Under the pieces are notes generated by a model that saw nothing but the letters and a program-made list of their open reading frames with translations, had not been told where the DNA came from and made no database searches. Positions 23,459 to 32,126 of a stretch of DNA of 64,000 bases are shown here, piece after piece (the first letter of the stretch is position 1; every line of letters starts with the position of its first letter). The stretch covers positions 558,001-622,000 of the forward strand of contig NZ_NPKO01000002.1 in the NCBI RefSeq assembly GCF_008329605.1, written 5' to 3'. This DNA comes from Mycolicibacterium sp. P9-64. Its GTDB lineage: Bacteria; Actinomycetota; Actinomycetes; Mycobacteriales; Mycobacteriaceae. Both the position numbers and the translations under genes were made by a program.

Positions 23459-24813
23459 CGGCGGCGCCGGGGCTGGGCAACACCCCGGATCTGGATCGGC
23501 TCACGGGCGTCCGGTCGGGCAAGGGCACCTTCTACCCCGAGTTCCGCGTCGCCGCGCAGAGGACCGAGCGCGTGGTCGCGGCACTCGAAGCGATCTCGCG
23601 CGCGTTGGTGCAGACCACGCACGGGCCGGGCCCACTGGTTCGCGCCGTGGCCGAGGCAGCCAGAACGCATCTCGGTGCGGATTGGGTGCTCATCGCGCTG
23701 GCGGACGGAGCCCTGCCCGAGGCGCGCCCCCGGCACCTGATCCTCGACGCCAGGGGCGTGGCCTATTCGTTCGAGGGCCTGGCCGACGCCAACGACCCCG
23801 GCTCACACCTGCCCGACGAGGTGCTCAACCGGCTCAACGACATCCTGCGCGGCCACCTTGCGCAGTTCCGGTTGCCGGTCATCGAGAGCCATCACGCGCA
23901 CGTACCCATCGAACTCGATGGAGGGGTGATCGGCGCCTTCGCGGCGTGGACACCCCGGCACCGCATCCTCGACGGGACCGACGAGACCGTGATGCGGATC
24001 CTGAGTAGTCAGACCGCCGTCGCCCTGCAGAACTGTGCGTTGTTCCAAACCTCGCAGGCACTCCTGTCGCAGTCCCAGGCCCGCTACGCCGAGCTCCTCG
24101 CCACGCAACGCGAACTCGATGCGGCACAACGACATCAGGTGTTGGACTCCGAGCGGCACCGCATCGCCCGCGAACTCCACGACAGCGTGACCCAGTGTGT
24201 GTTGTCGGCCGGTATGCAGATCGAGGTGGCGCGCAGCGAGTTGGGTGGCGCCGGCTGTTTCGAGGGCCAAGCAGCCCGGCTCGACCTCGCGAAGGAGCTG
24301 ACCCGTTCGGCGGTCGAGCAGTTGCGTTCGGCCATCTACGCGCTGAACCATCCCGGCCACGCCGACCGATCCAGCCTGCCCGAAATGCTGGAACAGCTTG
24401 CGACCGTACACATGCCGGAGGATCTGCAGGTGTCGTTGCGGGTATCGGGGACACCGGTCGAGTTGCCGAGCGAGGTCGAACACGGCCTGCTGCGCATCGC
24501 GGGGGAGGCGCTGTTCAACACCGCCATGCACGGGCACGCCAACCGCGCCATCGTGCGGCTTGGCTATCGCAGTTCGGCGGTCAGCCTGTCCATCTCCGAT
24601 GACGGCACCGGCGATCCTGACAAACTGCGGCTGGTACTGCGCATGGCCGAGGCCACAGACGTCGACGGCCACCATCGCGGCCTGGCCAACATGCGTGCCA
24701 GGGCGCGTGAACACGGCGGCAGCTTCGAGGTGCATCGTTCCCGGATCGGCGGGGTGCGGGTGGTTACCACCATTCCGGTGAGCCCATCAGAAGGAGTCGA
24801 CCATGAGGGCTGA
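23455..24813 (+). CDS. mnoS: GAF-domain sensor histidine kinase MnoS
   Basis: A 452-residue cytosolic histidine kinase with no membrane segment. An N-terminal GAF domain (about 35-200) is followed by HisKA_3 dimerisation with phosphoacceptor His242 in ERHRIARELHDSV and a C-terminal HATPase domain (DDGTGDPDKL, RGLANMRARAREHGG). It starts with GTG in the stop of the dehydrogenase gene and overlaps mnoR by 11 bp. The M. smegmatis MnoS/MnoR pair controls alcohol/1,3-propanediol utilisation genes; assignment here rests on family and identical context. The GAF domain presumably senses a metabolite or redox ligand. Confidence 0.85.
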   Translation: MTAAPGLGNTPDLDRLTGVRSGKGTFYPEFRVAAQRTERVVAALEAISRALVQTTHGPGPLVRAVAEAARTHLGADWVLIALADGALPEARPRHLILDARGVAYSFEGLADANDPGSHLPDEVLNRLNDILRGHLAQFRLPVIESHHAHVPIELDGGVIGAFAAWTPRHRILDGTDETVMRILSSQTAVALQNCALFQTSQALLSQSQARYAELLATQRELDAAQRHQVLDSERHRIARELHDSVTQCVLSAGMQIEVARSELGGAGCFEGQAARLDLAKELTRSAVEQLRSAIYALNHPGHADRSSLPEMLEQLATVHMPEDLQVSLRVSGTPVELPSEVEHGLLRIAGEALFNTAMHGHANRAIVRLGYRSSAVSLSISDDGTGDPDKLRLVLRMAEATDVDGHHRGLANMRARAREHGGSFEVHRSRIGGVRVVTTIPVSPSEGVDHEG

Positions 24814-25459
24814 ACTCGGCATCCGCACGATCCGGCTCGTCCTCGTCGACGATCACGCGATTCTGCGCCAGGGGTTGCGTGCGGTGCTCGAACGCGAGGG
24901 CGATCTTCTCGTCGTCGGCGAGGCGTCGTCGGAGGGCGAGGCCGAGGTTGTCGTGCGGGCCATGTCGCCCGACGTCGTGCTACTCGACCTGAAGCTGTCC
25001 GCAGGCTCCGAGTTCGAGGGACTGTCGTTGTGCACCACGCTGTCTGCCGCTCACCCCGGCGTCGGTCTCCTGGTGCTGACCACGTTTCTCGACGAGGATC
25101 TGGTGGTCCGTGCCGTACACGCAGGAGCCCGTGGCTACGTGGTCAAGGATGTGGACACCACCGAGTTGGTGCGCGCCATCCGCGCGATCTCGGCGGGGGA
25201 GAGCGCCTTCGACGCGCGCAGCGCGGCCGCCGTGGTGCGGTCGCTGAATGGCCGCACCGAACCGCGTCAGCAGCTGACAGACCGCGAAATGGAGGTGTTG
25301 CGTCTGCTCGCGACCGGCCTGTCGAACCAGGCGATCGGCGAGCGACTGTTCATCTCGGCGACCACCGTCAAGTTCCACGTCAGCAACATCATGCGCAAGC
25401 TCGAGGTGACCCGCCGTGCCGAGGCCGTCTATGCCGCGAGCAAGCGGGGCCTGATCTAG
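24803..25459 (+). CDS. mnoR: NarL/LuxR-family response regulator MnoR
   Basis: A 218-residue response regulator. The receiver domain has acidic residues D16-D17 (VLVDDHAILR), phospho-acceptor D62 (VVLLDLKL), a TTF switch and the lysine in YVVKDVD. The C-terminal LuxR-type helix-turn-helix reads LTDREMEVLRLLATGLSNQA then TTVKFHVSNIMRKLEV. It overlaps mnoS and converges on mftM with a 4-bp overlap. NarL-type regulators bind inverted heptamers resembling TACCCAT, and that exact heptamer occurs in the candidate site upstream of mftA (minus strand). Confidence 0.87.
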   Translation: MRAELGIRTIRLVLVDDHAILRQGLRAVLEREGDLLVVGEASSEGEAEVVVRAMSPDVVLLDLKLSAGSEFEGLSLCTTLSAAHPGVGLLVLTTFLDEDLVVRAVHAGARGYVVKDVDTTELVRAIRAISAGESAFDARSAAAVVRSLNGRTEPRQQLTDREMEVLRLLATGLSNQAIGERLFISATTVKFHVSNIMRKLEVTRRAEAVYAASKRGLI

Positions 25460-26277
25460 AGATCGAGAACCAGCCAGCCGCCGTGGAATTCGTGCACGTC
25501 GGCACTCGTCACGCGTGATCGCCGCGCATCGGCCATGGCGCCCAGCACCGCGAGGTCGAATCGTTGGACGTGGCCGTACGACACCCGGGGTACGTCTTCG
25601 AACGGAACGGCCACGATGACCCGCCGACGCGCCAGGCGCAGCGCCTCGTCGAGCACCGCGGTGGCAGCTACCGGATCGAGGTGCTCGAGCAGGTGCAGCA
25701 CCGTGACGGTGTCCGCGGCCCCCTCCGGCAGCGGCACATCGGCGGCGTCGCAGCCGAGCGTGCGGACGGGACGCCGCAACATCACGCACATCCGGTCCAA
25801 CAATTCCATGGTCGGGACACTCAGGTCGGTGGCGGTCACGGTGAGCCCAGCTGCCGCCATGCGTAGTGGAAAGAAGCCGAAACACGATCCAAGGTCCACG
25901 ATTTCGGTGCCGACCACCAGCGACGCAGCGTGCTCGTGCACGGGAGCGAACGCCGCGGTGCCATGTTCGAGTCGGTCCAGGGTGTTGCCGTAGAACCGCA
26001 GCCACGCGGCATCGTCGCCGTCTCCGCTGGAGCGAACCACCCCGGTGAAGACCGCCTCGAACTCTGGTTGGCCGCGCAGCACACCTGTGTCGTCGAGCTC
26101 GGTGGCCAGGAGCTCGGCCAGGTCGTCGCAGATCTCGTCGGGCCGCAGGTCGTGTGCCACGTACAGGGCGTCGCCGCTGCGCGTCGCGCAGAACCTGTTG
26201 GTGCACAGCGTATCCACACCGCGGTGGGTCACGTGCGGGCCGTGGCGGCGTCGCACCCGGACGGAGGGTTCGAGCAT
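25456..26277 (-). CDS. mftM: Mycofactocin oligosaccharide methyltransferase MftM
   Basis: A 273-residue SAM-dependent methyltransferase. The SAM motif is EIVDLGSCFGFFPLRMAAAG, with motif II around TATDLSVPTMELL and the post-motif VLHLLEHLDPVAA. The N-terminus (RVRRRHGPHVTHRGVDTLCT) and the position beside mnoS-mnoR match MftM, which methylates the glucose chain of mycofactocin in M. smegmatis. The ATG at 26277 is chosen; a GTG at 26295 would add six residues. It is divergent from mftA across a 155-bp gap with a palindrome, and convergent with mnoR. Confidence 0.8.
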   Translation of the reverse strand: MLEPSVRVRRRHGPHVTHRGVDTLCTNRFCATRSGDALYVAHDLRPDEICDDLAELLATELDDTGVLRGQPEFEAVFTGVVRSSGDGDDAAWLRFYGNTLDRLEHGTAAFAPVHEHAASLVVGTEIVDLGSCFGFFPLRMAAAGLTVTATDLSVPTMELLDRMCVMLRRPVRTLGCDAADVPLPEGAADTVTVLHLLEHLDPVAATAVLDEALRLARRRVIVAVPFEDVPRVSYGHVQRFDLAVLGAMADARRSRVTSADVHEFHGGWLVLDL

Positions 26278-26334
26278 GTGCTCGACGCTAATCACGTTGA
26301 TGCCACGGCACCCGAGCTGATCGGGTTGGATTCG

Positions 26335-26357
26335 CGACCCGTCCGGATGGGTAGGTA
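26335..26357. promoter_or_regulatory. Candidate MnoR-type operator between mftM and mftA
   Basis: ACCCGTCCGGATGGGT is palindromic at 7 of 8 pairs and continues into AGGTA, giving GGGTAGGTA as at 22075-22098. On the minus strand it contains TACCCAT, the classical NarL-type heptamer. It lies about 75-95 bp upstream of the mftA start in the mftM/mftA divergent gap. Confidence 0.55.
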
Positions 26358-26432
26358 ACTGTCCGTTCGGTGGGTGTCACGTCGGCCGCGGAGATCTAGC
26401 GTTGAGTCATCCGTCCCCCTGGAGGTAGTCAC

Positions 26433-26534
26433 ATGCCCGAGAACGAGAATCAAAACGATTCCGCCGCAGTCAACCTCGTCGAGGAGACGCTCGTCGAACA
26501 AGTCATGATCGACGGTATGTGCGGGGTCTACTGA
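26433..26534 (+). CDS. mftA: Mycofactocin precursor peptide MftA
   Basis: A 33-residue ribosomal precursor ending in the invariant core IDGMCGVY. MftC decarboxylates and cyclises the terminal Val-Tyr to give the mycofactocin backbone. The leader segment (NLVEETLVEQVM) is the part bound by the MftB chaperone. A strong GGAGG site lies 7-8 nt before the ATG. It ends one base before mftB. Relative to the M. tuberculosis MftA I remember, the residues before the core (EQVM instead of EEVS) and the N-terminus differ. Confidence 0.93.
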   Translation: MPENENQNDSAAVNLVEETLVEQVMIDGMCGVY

Positions 26535-26535
26535 C

Positions 26536-26796
26536 ATGTTCGACCTCGACGCGCGTTGGCGGTTGCATCCTCAGGTCGCGCTGCGGCCAGAACCCTTCGG
26601 CGCGCTGCTGTATCACTTCGGCACCAGGAAGCTGTCCTTCCTGAAGAATCGCACCGTCGTCGACGTGGTGCGGGCACTACCCGAGCATCCGAGTGCGCGG
26701 GAAGCGCTGCGGGCAGCCGGCGTGGACGACATCCCCATGTATCCGAAGGCACTTGGCATGCTTGCCGACTCGCAGATGCTGGTGCGAGCGGCATGA
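26536..26796 (+). CDS. mftB: Mycofactocin peptide chaperone MftB
   Basis: An 86-residue RiPP recognition element protein that binds the MftA leader and presents it to MftC. The sequence has the family pattern RWRLHPQVALRPEPFGALLYHFGTRKLSFL. The start is 1 nt after the mftA stop and the end overlaps the mftC start by 4 bp (ATGA), so translation is coupled. Confidence 0.92.
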   Translation: MFDLDARWRLHPQVALRPEPFGALLYHFGTRKLSFLKNRTVVDVVRALPEHPSAREALRAAGVDDIPMYPKALGMLADSQMLVRAA

Positions 26797-27959
26797 CCGC
26801 GGTGATGCCAGGCCGCCTCATCGACCAGTTCGAGCTCGGGCTAGACGCGCCAATCTGTCTGACGTGGGAGTTGACATACGCATGCAACCTGGCGTGTCTG
26901 CACTGCCTGTCCTCATCGGGTAAACGCGACCCCGCCGAACTTTCGACGCGGCAGTGCAAGGACGTGATCGACGAGCTGCAGCGGATGCAGGTGTTCTACG
27001 TGAACATCGGCGGTGGTGAACCGACGGTGCGGCCGGACTTCTGGGAGCTGGTTGACTACGCGACCGCGCACCAGGTCGGAGTGAAGTTCTCCACCAACGG
27101 GGTCCGGATCACGCCCGCGGTAGCGAACAAGCTCGCGGCATCCGACTACGTCGACGTCCAGATCTCGCTCGACGGTGCAACCGCCGAAGTCAACGACGCC
27201 ATCCGTGGGCGTGGATCGTTCGCCATGGCGGTACGCGCCCTGCAGAACCTGAAGGACGCGGGCTTTCGCGACACCAAGATCTCGGTGGTGATGACCCGCC
27301 ACAACGTCTCACAACTCGACGAATTCAAGGCGCTGGCAGATCGATTCGGTGCAACGCTGAGAATCACCCGGCTGCGCCCGTCGGGCCGCGGCGCCGACGT
27401 ATGGGACGAGTTGCATCCGACGGCAGGCCAGCAGCGGCAGCTCTACGACTGGCTGGTCGCTCACGGTGACGGTGTGCTCACGGGGGATTCGTTCTTCCAT
27501 CTCTCGGCCTACGGCCAGGCGCTCCCCGGTCTGAACCTCTGTGGTGCGGGCCGAGTGGTGTGCCTCATCGATCCGCTTGGTGATGTCTATGCCTGCCCGT
27601 TCGCGATCCACGAGTCGTTCCTCGCGGGAAACATCCTGCGCGACGGCGGTTTCAGCACCGTCTGGCGGGAATCGGAGCTGTTCCGGGACCTGCGCTCGCC
27701 CACGACCGGTGGGGCGTGCGCCAAGTGTGCGCACTTCGACACCTGCCGCGGTGGGTGCATGGCGGCGAAGTTCTTCACGGGTCTGCCGTTGGACGGCCCT
27801 GACCCCGAATGTGTGCAGGGCTACGGTGAGGCCGCCTTGGCCGCTGATCGCGACGTGCCCAAGCCGTCGGTCGATCATTCCCGGTCGCTACCACTGATGG
27901 TGATCGAACGTCCACCGAGCCGGGCATGTGACGTCAACCCGGTGAGCGAGCTGTTGTGA
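26793..27959 (+). CDS. mftC: Mycofactocin radical SAM maturase MftC
   Basis: A 388-residue radical SAM enzyme that oxidatively decarboxylates the C-terminal tyrosine of MftA and forms the Val-Tyr crosslink. The radical SAM motif CNLACLHC has cysteines at 31, 35 and 38. GGGEPTVRPDFWELV is the SAM-binding GGE segment. The C-terminal SPASM region holds auxiliary cluster cysteines (CGAGR, YACPF, CAKCAHFDTCRGGCMAAKFF). All elements are intact and the length is normal, so this copy looks functional. It overlaps mftB and is 13 bp from mftD. Confidence 0.95.
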   Translation: MTAVMPGRLIDQFELGLDAPICLTWELTYACNLACLHCLSSSGKRDPAELSTRQCKDVIDELQRMQVFYVNIGGGEPTVRPDFWELVDYATAHQVGVKFSTNGVRITPAVANKLAASDYVDVQISLDGATAEVNDAIRGRGSFAMAVRALQNLKDAGFRDTKISVVMTRHNVSQLDEFKALADRFGATLRITRLRPSGRGADVWDELHPTAGQQRQLYDWLVAHGDGVLTGDSFFHLSAYGQALPGLNLCGAGRVVCLIDPLGDVYACPFAIHESFLAGNILRDGGFSTVWRESELFRDLRSPTTGGACAKCAHFDTCRGGCMAAKFFTGLPLDGPDPECVQGYGEAALAADRDVPKPSVDHSRSLPLMVIERPPSRACDVNPVSELL

Positions 27960-27972
27960 GGAGTTGGGAGAC

Positions 27973-29160
27973 ATGACCAGAACCGCCTGGTTCGAAACGG
28001 TTGCGGAGGCTCAGCGGCGCGCGGCGAAGCGCCTGCCACCCAGTGTCTACAGCGCGCTGCTGGCCGGCTCGGAGAGCGGACTGACCGTCGCCGACAACCT
28101 CGCAGCATTCGGCGAGCTCGGTTTTGCACCCCACGTCGCGGGCCTGTCCGACAAGCGCGATCTATCGACCACCGTGATGGGACAAGCAATTTCACTGCCT
28201 GTCTTCATCTCACCGACCGGTGTACAAGCGGTGCACCCCGACGGTGAGGTCGCCGTCGCGCGCGCCGCCGCCGCTCGCGGAACCGCGATGAGCCTGTCGT
28301 CGTTCGCGAGCAAGCCCATCGAGGAGGTCACCGCGGCCAACCCGCAGACCTTCTTCCAGATGTATTGGACCGGAAGTCGGGACAAGCTGGTCGCGCGGAT
28401 GGAGAGGGCAAGGGCGGCGGGCGCGGTCGGGCTCATCGTCACGTCGGACTGGTCGTTCTCGAGTGGCCGGGACTGGGGCAGCCCTGCCATCCCGGAGAAG
28501 ATGGACGTGCGGGCGATGCTGCGATTCGCCCCGGAGGCCGTCAGACGGCCACGGTGGCTGCTCGACTTCGCAAGGACCGGAAAGGTTCCGGATCTCACCG
28601 CGCCCAACCTGGCCCAGGATGGCGGCCCCGCGCCGACGTTCTTCGGCGCCTACGGCGAGTGGATGCAGACGCCGTTGCCGACGTGGGGCGACATCGCCTG
28701 GTTACGGGAGCAGTGGGGTGGTCCGTTCATGCTCAAGGGCGTGCTGCGCGTCGACGATGCCCGGCGCGCGGTAGACGCTGGGGTGACGACGATCTCGGTG
28801 TCCAACCACGGGGGCAACAACCTCGACGGCACGCCTGCACCGATTCGGGCGCTTCCCGCGATTGCCAATGCGGTCGGCGCCGAGGTCGAGATCGTGCTGG
28901 ACGGTGGGATCCGGCGCGGCAGCGACGCCGTCAAGGCGCTGGCACTCGGTGCTCGCGCGGTCATGCTCGGCCGTGCGTACCTGTGGGGCTTGGCCGCAGG
29001 CGGCCAGGCGGGTGTGGAGAACGTCCTCGACATCATGCGCGGTGGCATCGACTCCGCGCTGTTGGGCCTCGGCCATTCGTCGGTGCAGGACCTCAGCCCG
29101 GCGGACCTGGTTGTCCCGGAAGGCTTTCTGCGTGATCTCGGGGTGCCTGACCAGCGCTAG
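27973..29160 (+). CDS. mftD: Mycofactocin flavoprotein MftD
   Basis: A 395-residue FMN-dependent alpha-hydroxy-acid dehydrogenase-type enzyme that oxidatively deaminates the mycofactocin precursor AHDP to pre-mycofactocin. Typical family motifs are LPVFISPTGVQAVHPDGEVA, SLSSFASKPIEEV, VSNHGGNNLDGTPAPIR and DGGIRRGSDAVKALALGARAVMLGR. RBS GGGAG precedes the ATG. In standard clusters mftE and mftF follow; here the next gene is a convergent, unrelated methyltransferase overlapping by 4 bp, so the mft set ends at D. Confidence 0.92.
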   Translation: MTRTAWFETVAEAQRRAAKRLPPSVYSALLAGSESGLTVADNLAAFGELGFAPHVAGLSDKRDLSTTVMGQAISLPVFISPTGVQAVHPDGEVAVARAAAARGTAMSLSSFASKPIEEVTAANPQTFFQMYWTGSRDKLVARMERARAAGAVGLIVTSDWSFSSGRDWGSPAIPEKMDVRAMLRFAPEAVRRPRWLLDFARTGKVPDLTAPNLAQDGGPAPTFFGAYGEWMQTPLPTWGDIAWLREQWGGPFMLKGVLRVDDARRAVDAGVTTISVSNHGGNNLDGTPAPIRALPAIANAVGAEVEIVLDGGIRRGSDAVKALALGARAVMLGRAYLWGLAAGGQAGVENVLDIMRGGIDSALLGLGHSSVQDLSPADLVVPEGFLRDLGVPDQR

Positions 29161-29846
29161 GCCGGCTTGTGTGCGGTCAACAGGAACGCCGGGAACTTGA
29201 TCCGGCCCTTCTCGTCGCGATCATGGGGTCCAGGCTGGATGGGTCCGTCGGCGAAGGCGACCGCATTGGCGTGGATGAACGCAGGCCGAATTTCGTCGAT
29301 CTCCCAGTACTTTCCGACCGCGGCCCGCAGCTCGGCCTCGTCGACTTCGTTGGGCTTGGTGTCGATCTCGGCAGGGAACGCGCCCTTCGCGAACACCAGG
29401 ATGTAGTACGTCGCACCGGGGGCGGCGGCGCGGAACACCGACTGTTGGTAACCGTCGCGGCCCTCGATGGGCAGGGAGTGGAAGAGCGTCGAGTCGATGA
29501 TCGTGTTGAACCGGCCGTCGAACCCGGTGAAGGTCGTGATGTCGTCCTGCACGAACGTCGCGTTGGGCAGGTTGCGTTCCTTGGCGGCCTTGGTCGCGGC
29601 GGCAACCGCGGTCGGGGTCAGCTCGATGCCGACCACCGTGTACCCGTCGGCGGCCAGCGTCAGTGACAGCTCCGCATGACCGCAGCCCGCATCGAGAACC
29701 TCGCCGCGTACCTTGCCGTCGCGGATGAGCGCGGCCAGCTCGGGTTGTGGCTCACCGATGTTCCATGGCGGCGGGCCGTTGAACTCACCCTCTTCGCGGT
29801 AAGCCTCGTCCCAGTCCATCGTTTCGGTGTTCATCGCGTCGCTCAT
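29157..29846 (-). CDS. SAM-dependent methyltransferase (Rv3699-like)
   Basis: A 229-residue class I methyltransferase with SAM motif EVLDAGCGHAELSLTLAADG, motif II VGIELTPTA and FNTIIDSTLFHSLP. The DWDEAYREEGEFNGPPPWNIG N-terminus suggests the thiopurine/tellurite-type subfamily; the substrate is unknown. In M. tuberculosis the equivalent gene directly follows egtE, so this marks the right boundary of the mno-mft island. It converges on mftD with a 4-bp overlap. Confidence 0.87.
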   Translation of the reverse strand: MSDAMNTETMDWDEAYREEGEFNGPPPWNIGEPQPELAALIRDGKVRGEVLDAGCGHAELSLTLAADGYTVVGIELTPTAVAAATKAAKERNLPNATFVQDDITTFTGFDGRFNTIIDSTLFHSLPIEGRDGYQQSVFRAAAPGATYYILVFAKGAFPAEIDTKPNEVDEAELRAAVGKYWEIDEIRPAFIHANAVAFADGPIQPGPHDRDEKGRIKFPAFLLTAHKPA

Positions 29847-29855
29847 GATTCCAAG

Positions 29856-31346
29856 CTACGCGGGCCCGTCCCACGTGTGCACTGGCTCGTTGCTGTGCAT
29901 GCGCTGACAGTAGAGGCGCAACATCTCGGCCAACGCCTCCGGCCTGGCTAGGCCCCGTTCCTGCAGTGCGCGGACCGTCGCGACCTGCCAGGCAGATCCG
30001 TTGCGACCCGTCTTCGCGCGGCCCTCGATGACGCCGAGAAAGCGGTCGCGCACCTCGGCCGCGACACCCCACCGGCGCAAACCCTCCTCGGCCATCGGCA
30101 GTAGCTCTCGCAGCACCAGCTCGTCGGGTGTCACCTCGCCAAGGCCCGGCCAGTACAGGCGGGCCTCCATGCCGTGCTGGGCGGCGGCCAGGAAATTGTG
30201 CTCTGCTGCAGCGAAACTCAGCTTCGTCCAGATGGGCCGATCGTCATCGGACAACGTGCGCAGCAGCCCGTAGTAGAACGCAGAATTCGCCAACATGTCG
30301 ACAACTGTTGGCCCGGCGGGCAACACCCGGTTCTCCACGCGAAGGTGTGGCTTGCCGTCACCGTCGGTGCCGACCACGTCGTACACCGGGCGGTTCCAGC
30401 GGTAGACCGTCCCGTTGTGCAACCGCAACTCCGACAGTTTGGGTGTGCGGCCCGCGGCGAGCTCGGCGACCGGATCCTCGTCGGAGATTTCGGGCAACAG
30501 CGTCGGGAAGTAGCGGACGTTCTCCTCGAACAGGTCGAAGATCGAGGTGATCCAACGTTCGCCGAACCAGACCCGCGGCCGCACGCCTTGGGTCTTGAGC
30601 TCGTCGGGCCGAGTGTCGGTGGCCTGGGCGAACAGCTCGATGCGGGTCTCCGCCCACAGCTGGTGGCCGAAGAAGTACGGTGAGTTGGCGCCGAGCGCCA
30701 GCTGCGGGCCCGCCAGCACCTGCGCGGCGTTCCAGTTCCTCGCGAAGTCGGCCGGCGACACCTGCAGGTGCAATTGCATGCTGGTACAGGCGGATTCGGG
30801 AGCGATGGACGCCGATTCGAGGCTGAGGCGCTCCGGCCCCGAGATGTCGATGTGGATGTCCTCGCCGCGCGCGGTGAAGATCGAATCGTTGAGCGCCTGA
30901 TAGCGCGTCGACTCGCTCATCCAGTCGCCGGCGAGGTGCTCGGGCAGCAGTGTGGGCAGGATGCCGACCATGACGATGTGGGCGCCGTCCTGGTTGGCCT
31001 TGACCTCGGCGGCATTCAGGCTGGCGCGCACCTCGCTTTCGAGCTCCAGCGCGGCACGCCCCGGCAGCGGTCGCGGCGGGACGTTGAATTCGATGTTGTA
31101 GGCGCCCAATTCGGTCTGGTAGGCCGGATCGGCGATCGAGGCAAGGACTTCGGAGTTGTTCATCACCGGCTGGTAATCGGCGTCGACCAAGTTGCACTCG
31201 ATCTCCATGCCGGTCATCGGGCGTTCGACGTCGAAGCTCGATTGGGCGAGCATCGTCTCGAACACGTCGAGGCACAGCTGCACCTTGCGCCGGTAGTCGC
31301 GGCGTTGTGCGCGGCTGTATTCGGCCTGGGTGACCTCTTCGCCCAC
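29856..31346 (-). CDS. Glutamate-cysteine ligase (GCS2) family protein
   Basis: A 496-residue GCS2-family carboxylate-amine ligase, a paralogue of EgtA but clearly different in sequence. Motifs include TGMEIECNLVDADYQPVMN, GAYNIEFNVPPRPL, RGEDIHIDISGPERLS and LALGANSPYFFG. The acidic and histidine residues expected for ATP/metal binding are present. The family makes gamma-glutamyl amides, but the substrate of this mycobacterial branch (Rv3698 position, from memory) is not known to me. It lies 9 bp upstream of the methyltransferase on the same strand, a plausible two-gene operon. Confidence 0.82.
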   Translation of the reverse strand: MGEEVTQAEYSRAQRRDYRRKVQLCLDVFETMLAQSSFDVERPMTGMEIECNLVDADYQPVMNNSEVLASIADPAYQTELGAYNIEFNVPPRPLPGRAALELESEVRASLNAAEVKANQDGAHIVMVGILPTLLPEHLAGDWMSESTRYQALNDSIFTARGEDIHIDISGPERLSLESASIAPESACTSMQLHLQVSPADFARNWNAAQVLAGPQLALGANSPYFFGHQLWAETRIELFAQATDTRPDELKTQGVRPRVWFGERWITSIFDLFEENVRYFPTLLPEISDEDPVAELAAGRTPKLSELRLHNGTVYRWNRPVYDVVGTDGDGKPHLRVENRVLPAGPTVVDMLANSAFYYGLLRTLSDDDRPIWTKLSFAAAEHNFLAAAQHGMEARLYWPGLGEVTPDELVLRELLPMAEEGLRRWGVAAEVRDRFLGVIEGRAKTGRNGSAWQVATVRALQERGLARPEALAEMLRLYCQRMHSNEPVHTWDGPA

Positions 31347-31355
31347 CAGGAGAGC

Positions 31356-32120
31356 CTAGCCGCGGGTGGCCACCACCACTTGCGGGTTGGCAAGGCCGCC
31401 GCGTAATTCGAGTGTGATCGCCGGATCGGCGTGGGCGGCCAGTGCCCGCAGCGCCGACGGACTGTAGGAGCGCAATGAGCTGATCACACCGTCGTGCACG
31501 AACGGGACGAACGGTGCGAGCGGCAGCATCGTCGCCAATCGCAGCAGGTGCAGCGGAGTCGGCGGTCGCGGCAAGTCGATGATCAGCAGCTTGTCGGCGA
31601 CGCGGGTGCCCTCTGCGAACACGCGCGACGCGGCCGCTGGCGGCAGGTGGTGGAAGGACAGCGCGAACACCGCGAGGTCGAACTGACCGTCCTCGGCGTC
31701 GATGTCTACTGCGTCCATCTCGCGCACCGTGACCCGGGGGTGGTCACCGAGGTCGCCTGCCGCGATGGCCGCCACCGAATCGGGTTCGACGTCGGTGACG
31801 GTGAGCAGGGCACTCGGATGCATCTCGAGGAGCTTGGCCGACAGTCCGCCGTGCCCCGATCCCAGTTCGAGGATCTTCGGGTCGGGCACGTCGGCCACTT
31901 CGTCGAGGGCGATGTGGGCGAACTTCTCGTGATTGCCGAACCACTGGCCGGTGAGTTCGAGCGCGCGGACGACACTGCGCTTGACGGCGGGGTCGACGTC
32001 GTCTCGGTCGAGGTACTCCAGCCGATCGGTCTGCAGGATGCGGTCCAGACATGACGCGTCGGGGCCGCCACGCGGCATGCGATCAATGTCGGCGGAAGCT
32101 TTGGTCACGTAGTCCATCAT
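31356..32120 (-). CDS. Class I SAM-dependent methyltransferase
   Basis: A 254-residue methyltransferase with SAM motif [20 protein letters not shown], motif [13 protein letters not shown] and [15 protein letters not shown]. The last third has an amphipathic/hydrophobic segment ([21 protein letters not shown]) and YSPSALRAL. Substrate unknown. The ATG pair at the start lies only 6 bp from the divergent glpK ATG, leaving no room for separate leaders. It is 9 bp upstream of the GCS2-like gene on the same strand. Confidence 0.83.
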   Translation of the reverse strand: MMDYVTKASADIDRMPRGGPDASCLDRILQTDRLEYLDRDDVDPAVKRSVVRALELTGQWFGNHEKFAHIALDEVADVPDPKILELGSGHGGLSAKLLEMHPSALLTVTDVEPDSVAAIAAGDLGDHPRVTVREMDAVDIDAEDGQFDLAVFALSFHHLPPAAASRVFAEGTRVADKLLIIDLPRPPTPLHLLRLATMLPLAPFVPFVHDGVISSLRSYSPSALRALAAHADPAITLELRGGLANPQVVVATRG

Positions 32121-32126
32121 GGTCGA

